A stretch of DNA of 5,117 nt, from positions 1 to 5,117 of the forward strand of contig JAEZGQ010000042.1 of NCBI GenBank assembly GCA_023416895.1, in the 5' to 3' direction. This DNA comes from Bacillota bacterium (GTDB taxonomy: Bacteria; Bacillota; Clostridia; Christensenellales; CAG-138). Shown here piece after piece: positions 1 to 4,660 of this stretch (positions within the stretch are counted from its first letter, which is position 1; every line of letters begins with the position of its first letter). The position numbers and the translations under genes were made by a program. The notes under the pieces were generated by a model. It was given only the letters and a program-made list of their open reading frames with translations. It was not told the DNA's origin and made no database searches.

Positions 1-783
1 TTCTTGGACAGCATACAAACGGCAAACCTGCCCGCTGTTGGCGAGTACATCACCGCCAACGAGGTGAATTTGTGCATCGCCATCCAAACCTATCAGGAGG
101 CCATCCACAGCCAAAGCTACAGCTATATGCTCGATACCATCTGCGAGCCGCAGCAGCGTGACGAGGTGCTTTACCAGTGGAAAAACGACGAGCACCTGCT
201 TAGGCGCAACACCTTCATCGGCGACGCGTACAACCATTTTTACCACGAGCGCACGCCGGAAAACCTCATGCGCACCATCGTGGCAAACTACATCCTCGAA
301 GGGGTTTATTTTTACAGCGGCTTTATGTTTTTCTACAACCTCGGGCGCAACAACCTTATGCCCGGCTCGGTGCAGGTGATCCGCTACATCAACCGCGACG
401 AGAACACGCACCTTTGGCTTTTCCGCAGCATCCTTCTTGAGCTCAAGCAGGAAAACCCCGAGCTTTTCACGCCCGAAAAGGTGGAGCTTTACCGCGCCAT
501 GATCCGCGAGGGCTGCGAGCAGGAGATCGCATGGGGGCATTACGTCATCGGCGACGAGGTGGCCGGGCTAACAAAAGCAATGATTACGGACTATGTGCAA
601 TATTTAGGCAACCTTCGTTGCACGAACCTCGGCTTTGAAAAGCTTTACGAGGGGCACGATGCGGAGCCGGAAAACCTCACATGGGTGAGCCAGTACAGCA
701 ACGCAAACACCATCAAGACCGATTTTTTCGAGGCGCGAAGCACCGCCTACGCAAAGAGCGGCGCGCTTGTGGATGACCTATAA
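1..783 (+). CDS. nrdB: Ribonucleoside-diphosphate reductase, beta (R2) subunit, 5'-truncated by the window edge
   Basis: This is the small subunit of aerobic class I ribonucleotide reductase, which houses the dimetal centre and tyrosyl radical used by the large subunit NrdA to reduce ribonucleotides in the cytoplasm. The frame is open from base 1, so the gene starts upstream; the TTG at 4 is an internal Leu codon. Numbering that Leu as 1, all six metal ligands of the family are visible: Asp2 (in LDSIQ), Glu32 and His35 (EAIHSQSY), Glu99 (LEGVYFY), Glu133 and His136 (RDENTH). The radical tyrosine is Tyr39. About 80 N-terminal residues are missing by comparison with E. coli R2. The C-terminus (FFEARSTAYAKS, then an acidic VDDL end) matches the R2 tail that docks on NrdA. 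nrdA is presumably upstream but not seen. Third-position GC is high (29 of the first 38 codons counted after the TTG). Identification is firm; the metal used cannot be read from sequence. Confidence 0.96.
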   Translation, partial: FLDSIQTANLPAVGEYITANEVNLCIAIQTYQEAIHSQSYSYMLDTICEPQQRDEVLYQWKNDEHLLRRNTFIGDAYNHFYHERTPENLMRTIVANYILEGVYFYSGFMFFYNLGRNNLMPGSVQVIRYINRDENTHLWLFRSILLELKQENPELFTPEKVELYRAMIREGCEQEIAWGHYVIGDEVAGLTKAMITDYVQYLGNLRCTNLGFEKLYEGHDAEPENLTWVSQYSNANTIKTDFFEARSTAYAKSGALVDDL

Positions 784-787
784 GGTT

Positions 788-822
788 TCAAAGAAGTGCC
801 ATATGGCACTTCTTTGAGTTTT
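788..822 (+). terminator. Perfect 30-bp palindrome just after nrdB, probable mRNA 3'-end hairpin
   Basis: Bases 788-817 are a perfect palindrome: the left arm TCAAAGAAGTGCCAT is followed directly by its reverse complement. In RNA it would fold into a long stem with a minimal loop around AUAU, followed by G and four U (819-822). It begins 5 nt after the nrdB stop codon. The short U-run makes it a modest intrinsic terminator or a 3'-end stabilising hairpin; a dyadic protein site is also possible. A stronger terminator follows at 972. Confidence 0.5.
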
Positions 823-823
823 C

Positions 824-970
824 AGGAAGCGCCTGTTCGTGCCTCACGGTCGGCACTTCCTGTGAGGAAAGCCTTGCGCCGCAAGGCTTAGCGCTCGCGC
901 CGCACATGTCGCCGCTCGCGAACATAGCCTCTGTGGGCTTTGCCCCGAAATCCGAAACTCTTTGGTACAC
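824..970. other. Gene-free, hairpin-rich intergenic stretch
   Basis: No convincing gene lies here. The stretch is dense in short inverted and direct repeats. AAGCCTTGC (869-877) pairs with GCAAGGCTT (881-889) across a 3-nt loop. CCTCAC (842-847) pairs with GTGAGG (862-867), and AGGAAG (824-829) with CTTCCT (856-861). GTTCGTG (835-841) faces CACGAAC (968-974), enclosing most of the stretch. CGCTCGCG is directly repeated at 892-899 and 913-920. A minus-strand reading frame crosses it but has no ribosome site or family resemblance that I recognise. It could be an interspersed repeat unit or a structured 3' UTR; the sequence alone does not decide. Confidence 0.4.
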
Positions 971-971
971 G

Positions 972-1010
972 AACGCGCAAGCGGACTTAGCTGCTTGCGC
1001 GTTTTTTGTT
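972..1010 (+). terminator. Intrinsic terminator of the nrdB transcription unit
   Basis: AACGCGCAAGC (972-982) pairs perfectly with GCTTGCGCGTT (993-1003) over a 10-nt loop. The T-run starts inside the right arm and reaches TTTTTT at 1002-1007, then GTT. This is a textbook rho-independent terminator for plus-strand transcription. Read on the minus strand it lacks a U-tract, so it is not an obvious terminator for the converging glycosylase unit, for which I see no clear terminator. Confidence 0.82.
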
Positions 1011-1038
1011 CTTTGTAATTAAAATCCTTTGTTTGCGG

Positions 1039-1662
1039 CTATACCGTTTCCAAAATGTCCAAAAGCTCATGAGGCTTTGGTTTTTTGCTCAAATAGGGGC
1101 TATCAAGCTCTACAAAGCGCCACGGGTACTTTGAAGCCTCCCCCGCGTAATCTACATTGATGCGTGCAGTAACGCCGATGCGAAAGCTTCTTTTTTCCTC
1201 AGCTTCCTCGAGGTAAAAGGGGCTTTGACAAAGGTCGGCACCATAAAGGGCACGGTCGATTTTCATGGCGGAACACAGCTTGCCTGGGCCTGAGCAAAGC
1301 GCTTTGAGCGCTTCGGTACCGCGGTTTTTTTGCATCTGCTCAATGCCAAAAACAGGCTCGAGCGCGCGGATCAAAACCGCCTCCGGCACACCTTCCAGAT
1401 TGGCCACCACGTTCATGCAGCTGTGCATGCCATAAATGAGATAAATATAGGCGAAGCCGCCCGCGCCATACTGCACGTTTACACGCCCAAAGGGGTTTCC
1501 TTTGTAGGAATGGGCTGCTGCATCCGAAGCGCCCATATATGCCTCTGTTTCAACGATGCGCCCCTTTAAAACGCCCTCAGGCGTTTCATGCACGAGCACC
1601 TTGCCGATGAGCGCTTTCGCAAGCTCGACCCCGTTTTCGAGGTAGAACGCGCGTTCAAGCAT
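1039..1662 (-). CDS. mpg: DNA-3-methyladenine glycosylase (AAG/MPG family)
   Basis: A base-excision repair enzyme of the mammalian-type alkyladenine glycosylase fold, which removes alkylated purines such as 3-methyladenine and leaves an abasic site. The 207-residue length is normal for bacterial members. Residues corresponding to the human AAG active site are present: Glu40 in ETEAY (general base, human Glu125), Tyr42 (Tyr127), His51 in AAHS (His136), Tyr74 and Asn84 in the YLIYGMHSCMN block (Tyr159, Asn169) and Arg99 in LIRALEP (Arg182). The CSGPGKLC segment (123-130) is also a family hallmark. The ATG at 1662 is chosen because AAAGGAG lies 8 nt upstream. The start codon lies inside the end of the upstream small gene (8-nt overlap), suggesting coupled translation from the promoter at 1951-1979. 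No clear terminator is seen before the convergent hairpin at 972-1003. Confidence 0.95.
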   Translation of the reverse strand: MLERAFYLENGVELAKALIGKVLVHETPEGVLKGRIVETEAYMGASDAAAHSYKGNPFGRVNVQYGAGGFAYIYLIYGMHSCMNVVANLEGVPEAVLIRALEPVFGIEQMQKNRGTEALKALCSGPGKLCSAMKIDRALYGADLCQSPFYLEEAEEKRSFRIGVTARINVDYAGEASKYPWRFVELDSPYLSKKPKPHELLDILETV

Positions 1663-1882
1663 TGCCCTGCTCCTTTATGGCCGTAAGCTCCGTTTCGAGG
1701 CGGGTTAAGACCTGCGCTGCAAACGCAAGCTTCTCCTCGTTGTTGAACTGCCGCGCCGACGATAGCGTAATGACAACGCTCGAGCCGCGCCTGCGCTTTT
1801 TCTTTGGAAAACCCATCATAACGGGTTCGGACTGGCCGATGCCCACCATGCAATTTTGCTTTTCATAAACGTTTTTCTTCAA
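1655..1882 (-). CDS. Small unnamed protein, basic N-terminal half and helical C-terminal half
   Basis: A predicted 75-residue protein upstream of and overlapping the glycosylase gene by 8 nt. The TTG at 1882 is my preferred start: GAGG at 1889-1892 sits 6 nt before it, giving LKKNVYEKQNC as the N-terminus. An in-frame ATG at 1900 and another at 1849 are alternatives without a clear ribosome site. A start further upstream is unlikely because the promoter at 1951-1979 would then lie inside the gene. The protein has a basic cluster (PKKKRRRG) followed by an amphipathic helix, roughly from NNEEKLAF to TAIKEQ, with leucines at regular spacing. From memory that helix resembles the EELALLA..LTQLGDTLATI segment of small clostridial proteins annotated DUF6774, but I cannot confirm membership. 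No function is assigned. The overlap and shared promoter are what support it as real. Confidence 0.6.
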   Translation of the reverse strand: MKKNVYEKQNCMVGIGQSEPVMMGFPKKKRRRGSSVVITLSSARQFNNEEKLAFAAQVLTRLETELTAIKEQGNA

Positions 1883-1950
1883 CGCGTGCCTCGCAACCAT
1901 ACATTTGTGCGCGAGATTTCCCTGCAATATACCCGAAGCGCACAAAAACC

Positions 1951-1979
1951 ATTGTAACGGTGCGGCGCCCTTTTGGCAA
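1951..1979 (-). promoter_or_regulatory. Sigma-A type promoter for the small gene and glycosylase
   Basis: On the minus strand, TTGCCA (1979-1974) and TACAAT (1956-1951) are separated by exactly 17 bp, each matching the consensus hexamer at five of six positions. Transcription should begin near 1944, leaving a leader of about 60 nt before the TTG at 1882. This placement also argues against starting the small gene upstream of about 1944. Confidence 0.75.
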
Positions 1980-2001
1980 CGGAAAATGCGCCCGTTTTGT
2001 G

Positions 2002-2035
2002 AAAAAATCACGCGCCTTTTTAGCTCCTGCGCACG
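2002..2035 (-). terminator. Possible intrinsic terminator of the sortase gene
   Basis: On the minus strand, CGTGCGC (2035-2029) can pair with GCGCGTG (2015-2009) over a 13-nt loop, five Watson-Crick pairs plus two G-U pairs, followed by A and six T (2007-2002). It lies 31 nt after the sortase stop and before the next promoter at 1979, which is where a terminator is expected. The stem is short and the loop large, so the call is tentative. Confidence 0.5.
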
Positions 2036-2065
2036 GTAACCGCTTTTGGGTATTTCTCTGTGCCT

Positions 2066-2818
2066 TTACGGCAGCACCGTGAACGCGTCCGAAGGGACGG
2101 GTGTAGCTGTGGGCTGCGGCGTAAACGAAACCTCGGGGGTGGGCGTGGGCTGCGCCTTGGGAACAAGCACCACGAACACGCGCTGCTCGGAGGTATGTGC
2201 CTCGTGGTTCATTTCTCCATAGCAGCTGATGAGGGTTACGCGCGTTTCTCCACTCATATCCATCATCTGGTTGGCGGCGGGGTCGTCGAAGCGGAAATAA
2301 ACGGTATAGGAAACCGTAAAAGCTTTTGTGCTGCCATCCGCAAATTCAAACACGATCTCCTCCCCCTCTTTGAGGCTTGGGAGAATGGAGAAGGTGCCCG
2401 CTACTTTCTTCCAGCGCACATGGCCGTTTACGAGCGCGTTCCCTTCCTCGCCCGGCGCGGGGCCGGGTTCGTACCATGCCGTGAGCGAGGCGGAATCGAC
2501 CGTATCCATGCGGCCATCCTCGTCCTTGGCAACGGGAACGATGTCGGCGCTTATTTTGCGCTCCGTAAAGTAAATCTTCACGGGAATGGGTTTTACATAA
2601 GGCGTGGGAGAGGGCGTGGCGACGGGCACGCCCGTGGGCGCGACGGTAGGTACGGGAGTGATTTCCACATAGCTCGGCGGCGGCGTATAACCTTGGGGGA
2701 TGTAAACATATTGCCGCACGATCAAAACAACGCCCGTTACAAACAAAACGGCGCTGAACGCAAGCAGAACGTTGCTCCAAAGGTTGCTTTTCTTTTTTGC
2801 TTTCACAGCATCTTCCAT
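2066..2818 (-). CDS. Class F-like sortase, membrane-anchored
   Basis: Sortases are cysteine transpeptidases that cut sorting signals and attach proteins to the Gram-positive cell wall outside the membrane. From the ATG at 2818 the protein has 250 residues: a short basic cytoplasmic end (KAKKK), one membrane helix (about 16-35), a Pro/Thr-rich linker (about 45-78) and the sortase barrel (about 79-220). The triad is His133 in NGHVRW, Cys199 in TLISC (family motif TLxTC) and Arg213 in SEQRVFVV. A second Pro/Thr-rich stretch (222-243) follows the catalytic domain, an unusual tail. The class F assignment rests on the general look of the barrel and on finding the gene apart from pilin genes; class E or another class is possible. 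No substrate with a sorting signal is in view. A TTG start at 2854 is possible but poorly supported; see the promoter entry. Confidence 0.85.
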   Translation of the reverse strand: MEDAVKAKKKSNLWSNVLLAFSAVLFVTGVVLIVRQYVYIPQGYTPPPSYVEITPVPTVAPTGVPVATPSPTPYVKPIPVKIYFTERKISADIVPVAKDEDGRMDTVDSASLTAWYEPGPAPGEEGNALVNGHVRWKKVAGTFSILPSLKEGEEIVFEFADGSTKAFTVSYTVYFRFDDPAANQMMDMSGETRVTLISCYGEMNHEAHTSEQRVFVVLVPKAQPTPTPEVSFTPQPTATPVPSDAFTVLP

Positions 2819-2824
2819 AAAAGC

Positions 2825-2854
2825 ATTATACCATTGCACACAAACGCCGTTCAA
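2825..2854 (-). promoter_or_regulatory. Extended -10 promoter of the sortase gene, 6 nt before its ATG
   Basis: On the minus strand a perfect TATAAT (2830-2825) is preceded by TGG, an extended -10 element, and by a partial -35 TTGAAC (2854-2849) at 18 bp. The predicted start of transcription falls at or beside the ATG at 2818, so the message would be leaderless. No Shine-Dalgarno sequence precedes the ATG. A good TTGACA (2868-2863) lies too far from the -10 (32 bp) to pair with it. Confidence 0.62.
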
Positions 2855-3095
2855 CGTACCTGTGTCAACTTTTCGTGAACAACATCCATAGCAAATGTGA
2901 TTTCGGAAGCAAGGGTTCGTGCCAGACGTCCATTTTGGTTTTTGCTCGCGTTTTTTTACGCTTTTCCGGCTTTGTGTCGAATTTAAGCCGGTTGGTATAC
3001 CATCTATACAGTCAATCGCTTTACGTTGTTTTCTAAAAAGAAAATCAGGGTTTGCACATGAAAATTGCGGTGCCGATCCTTTTCAGCATTTCACA
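2855..3095. other. Divergent intergenic region without a recognised gene
   Basis: Between the sortase and arsR promoters I see no convincing coding sequence; a plus-strand frame open from 2919 simply runs into arsR through its promoter. Minor structure is present: CCGGCTT (2966-2972) with AAGCCGG (2985-2991), a 10-bp palindrome TGGTATACCA (2993-3002), and an AT-rich inverted repeat TTTTCT/AGAAAA (3029-3044). None is followed by a T-run that would make it a terminator. ATGTGA at 2894-2899 matches, in inverse orientation, the TCACAT copies near the arsR promoter. Confidence 0.5.
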
Positions 3096-3124
3096 TTGAC
3101 GTGTTTCGATTTGATGCATATAAT
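3096..3124 (+). promoter_or_regulatory. Near-consensus sigma-A promoter of the arsR-hgcA-hgcB-acr3 operon
   Basis: TTGACG (3096-3101) and a perfect TATAAT (3119-3124) are separated by exactly 17 bp. Transcription should start near 3131, giving a leader of about 28 nt before arsR. Such a strong core promoter fits a repressor-controlled operon that is held off until induced. Confidence 0.85.
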
Positions 3125-3136
3125 GATCACATCGAA
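3105..3136. promoter_or_regulatory. Probable ArsR operator: interrupted palindrome over the -10 box
   Basis: TTCGATtTGAT (3105-3115) and ATCAcATCGAA (3126-3136) are inverted copies with ten of eleven positions paired, separated by 10 bp; the two central pairs also match. The dyad axis at 3120/3121 falls inside the -10 hexamer, so a bound dimer would block RNA polymerase. TTGAT/ATCA half-sites of this kind are typical of ArsR/SmtB-family operators. Binding by the adjacent ArsR is inferred from position. Confidence 0.72.
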
Positions 3137-3150
3137 GTTTTTAGATGTGA
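3127..3150. promoter_or_regulatory. Second inverted repeat between the -10 box and the arsR ribosome site
   Basis: TCACATC (3127-3133) and GATGTGA (3144-3150) are perfect 7-bp inverted copies 10 bp apart. The right arm overlaps the arsR Shine-Dalgarno GAGG (3149-3152). Because transcription should start near 3131, most of the left arm would not be in the message, so a DNA-binding site is more likely than an RNA hairpin. It overlaps the right half of the main operator. Confidence 0.4.
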
Positions 3151-3158
3151 GGTGCTGC

Positions 3159-3494
3159 ATGGAAAAGTATCTGGAACATGCAAAGGTGTTTAAGGCGCTC
3201 GGTGATCCGAAAAGAGCTATGATTGTGGATATGCTCTCTTGCGGTGAGCTTTGCGCCTGCATGATTTTAGAGAAGTTTGAAATGTCCCAATCCACACTGT
3301 CGCATCATATGAAGCTCCTATGTGAGTGCGAGCTGGTAAGCGGCAGGGAAGAAGGCAAATGGACGTACTACTCGCTGAACGCGGATACCATCAGCAAGGC
3401 AAAGCAGTTTTTTAACGATATCACATCCGATAAGGATACCTGTATTTGCAAAGAGACTGCGGGCTGCTGCAAGGGGTGTGATGTAAATGCGTGA
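3159..3494 (+). CDS. arsR: ArsR/SmtB-family metalloregulator, arsenite-sensing type
   Basis: A 111-residue winged-helix repressor, expected to bind operator DNA as a dimer and to be released by As(III) or Sb(III). The core reads FKALGDPKRAMIVDML (11-26), then ELCAC with Cys32 and Cys34 in the metal-sensing helix, then the recognition helix MSQSTLSHHMKLL (42-54), then a wing with GREEGKWTYYSL (62-73). The ELCxC motif is the classical arsenic-binding site of ArsR. The C-terminus adds five more cysteines (95, 97, 103, 104, 107), a possible extra thiol site. The ATG at 3159 is chosen because GAGG lies 6 nt upstream and the promoter ends at 3124; earlier in-frame starts fall in or before the promoter. 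It is first in the operon, under its own operator, so autoregulation is likely. Its last 8 nt overlap hgcA. Confidence 0.93.
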   Translation: MEKYLEHAKVFKALGDPKRAMIVDMLSCGELCACMILEKFEMSQSTLSHHMKLLCECELVSGREEGKWTYYSLNADTISKAKQFFNDITSDKDTCICKETAGCCKGCDVNA

Positions 3495-4650
3495 AAAGAA
3501 AACCTTAAATCCAGTAAGCTTGCGCAATGCTCAAAGTGTTACAAGAAGCGTTCCGAAAAAGAGCGAAAAAAAGCCCTGCTGCTGTTCATCGGGCAGTTGT
3601 TGTACCACAGAACCCATAACGCCATACAGCAAAAAGGATGGTTGGGTACAAGGTGAGCTTCACACTCCGCAAGGCGGCGTCCCCATGGTTTCAACAAACC
3701 TAAATTTCAAAGACATTCTTGGCATGTGGAAGGTGCGTTGGGGCATCGGCCGGATGAATTATAAAATCAGTCCGGGGCTTTACGCCGTGGGCAATCCCGA
3801 TCGCACATCCCCGGTTTTGGTCAGCGCCAACTACAAGCTGACGTTTGACACCTTGCGCAAAGAGCTTTTGGGGTTGGATTGCTGGATTTTGATTCTCGAT
3901 ACAAAGGGCATCAATGTTTGGTGCGCTGCGGGCAAAGGTACGTTCGGAACGGATGAACTGGTGAGCCGCATCGCAAAAATTGGGCTTTCTAAAATTGTTT
4001 CTCATAAGACGCTGATTTTGCCGCAGCTCGGCGCACCCGGCATAAGTGCACACGAAGTGACCAAGCAAACCGGGTTTTCTGTGGTTTACGGCCCTGTGAT
4101 GGCGCGGGACATCAAAGCTTTTCTTAGTTCCGGCTCTACGGCGACGGAGGAAATGCGGACCGTGAGGTTTACCGTATGGGATCGGTTGCTTCTCACCCCT
4201 ATGGAACTGGTGCCTGCCGCAAAAACTTCTCTGATGGTTTTCGGCGTACTGTTCCTTATCAACCTATTTGCGGCAAGGCCTTTCGGGCTTACGGATTTTG
4301 TGGCGTATGTGGGTGCTGTGGTAACGGGAACCGTGCTTACCCCCTTGCTCCTCCCCCTGATCCCCGGCAGGGCGTTCGCATGGAAGGGCTGGCTAATTGG
4401 GCTTCTTTGGACAACAGGGTTCGCTTGGCTAAACGGCTGGTTTGCCTCCGAACTCTTGCTTCTCGCCATAGGCTACCTACTTGTGCTGCCATCCTTGTCG
4501 GCGTATTTGGCGATGAATTTCACAGGTTCATCTACCTACACCTCCTTTTCCGGCGTAATCAAGGAAATGAAAGCGGCAGTGCCGCTGATTGTTCTTTCCT
4601 CCGCCGCAGGGATTGTGCTGGTGTTGGTCACGGCCTTTACGGTTTCATAA
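3487..4650 (+). CDS. hgcA: HgcA, corrinoid methyltransferase for mercury methylation
   Basis: HgcA carries a methyl group on a cobalamin cofactor and transfers it to Hg(II); together with HgcB it is required for microbial methylmercury formation. The diagnostic cap-helix motif NVWCAAGKGTF is at 143-153, with Cys146 as the predicted lower axial cobalt ligand. Around it the soluble corrinoid domain (about 50-215) is well conserved in type: GGVPMVST, KVRWGIGRMNY, PGLYAVGNP, SPVLVSANYKLTFD. Residues 245-387 form a membrane domain with about five helices (roughly 247-263, 270-292, 299-318, 321-341, 364-385). That membrane half separates it from the CO-dehydrogenase corrinoid proteins it otherwise resembles. 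At 387 residues it is longer than the roughly 340 usual, because of an N-terminal extension with PCCCSSGSCC (30-39). The ATG at 3487 overlaps arsR by 8 nt, with AAGGGG 10 nt upstream, so translation is probably coupled. Recognition is firm; activity on mercury is inferred. Confidence 0.96.
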   Translation: MREKKTLNPVSLRNAQSVTRSVPKKSEKKPCCCSSGSCCTTEPITPYSKKDGWVQGELHTPQGGVPMVSTNLNFKDILGMWKVRWGIGRMNYKISPGLYAVGNPDRTSPVLVSANYKLTFDTLRKELLGLDCWILILDTKGINVWCAAGKGTFGTDELVSRIAKIGLSKIVSHKTLILPQLGAPGISAHEVTKQTGFSVVYGPVMARDIKAFLSSGSTATEEMRTVRFTVWDRLLLTPMELVPAAKTSLMVFGVLFLINLFAARPFGLTDFVAYVGAVVTGTVLTPLLLPLIPGRAFAWKGWLIGLLWTTGFAWLNGWFASELLLLAIGYLLVLPSLSAYLAMNFTGSSTYTSFSGVIKEMKAAVPLIVLSSAAGIVLVLVTAFTVS

Positions 4651-4655
4651 GGAGG
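4650..4655 (+). promoter_or_regulatory. hgcB ribosome binding site that decides the start
   Basis: AGGAGG overlaps the last base of the hgcA stop codon. Two adjacent ATG codons follow at 4658 and 4661. The first is only 2 nt away, the second 5 nt, so the second is the likelier start. Confidence 0.75.
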
Positions 4656-4660
4656 GCATG

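Noticed and set aside
788..970. Minus-strand 60-codon reading frame in the intergenic stretch
   Set aside because: No ribosome site, no recognised family, and it spans the palindrome and several hairpins; more likely structured noncoding DNA.
784..1010. CRISPR array
   Set aside because: The repeats differ from each other and are not evenly spaced; no direct repeat of suitable length recurs.
1883..2011. Upstream extension of the small gene to 2011
   Set aside because: A 17-bp-spaced promoter (1951-1979) and a possible terminator (2002-2035) lie there, so the message starts later.
2863..2868. TTGACA on the minus strand as the sortase -35 box
   Set aside because: It is 32 bp from TATAAT, and no acceptable -10 lies 16-18 bp downstream of it.
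2060..2878. Long plus-strand reading frame (272 codons) opposite the sortase
   Set aside because: It is the antisense shadow of the sortase gene, whose membrane helix and His/Cys/Arg triad are clear. The shadow product is Arg/Gly/His-rich, with no family resemblance.
3058..3099. Thirteen-codon plus-strand open frame before arsR as a leader peptide
   Set aside because: It lies upstream of the promoter's transcription start and has no ribosome site.
2919..3158. N-terminal extension of arsR by 80 codons
   Set aside because: It would contain the operon's own promoter and operator. The ATG at 3159 has a good ribosome site and gives a normal-length ArsR.
3487..4650. HgcA as a CO-dehydrogenase/acetyl-CoA synthase corrinoid protein (CdhD/AcsD type)
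   Set aside because: Those proteins lack the C-terminal membrane domain and the cap-helix cysteine motif, and no acetyl-CoA pathway genes are nearby; HgcB is immediately downstream.
4589..4660. Longer HgcB with 24 extra N-terminal residues
   Set aside because: The added part overlaps hgcA, has no ribosome site, and HgcB proteins normally have about 95 residues; AGGAGG at 4650-4655 sets the start at 4661.
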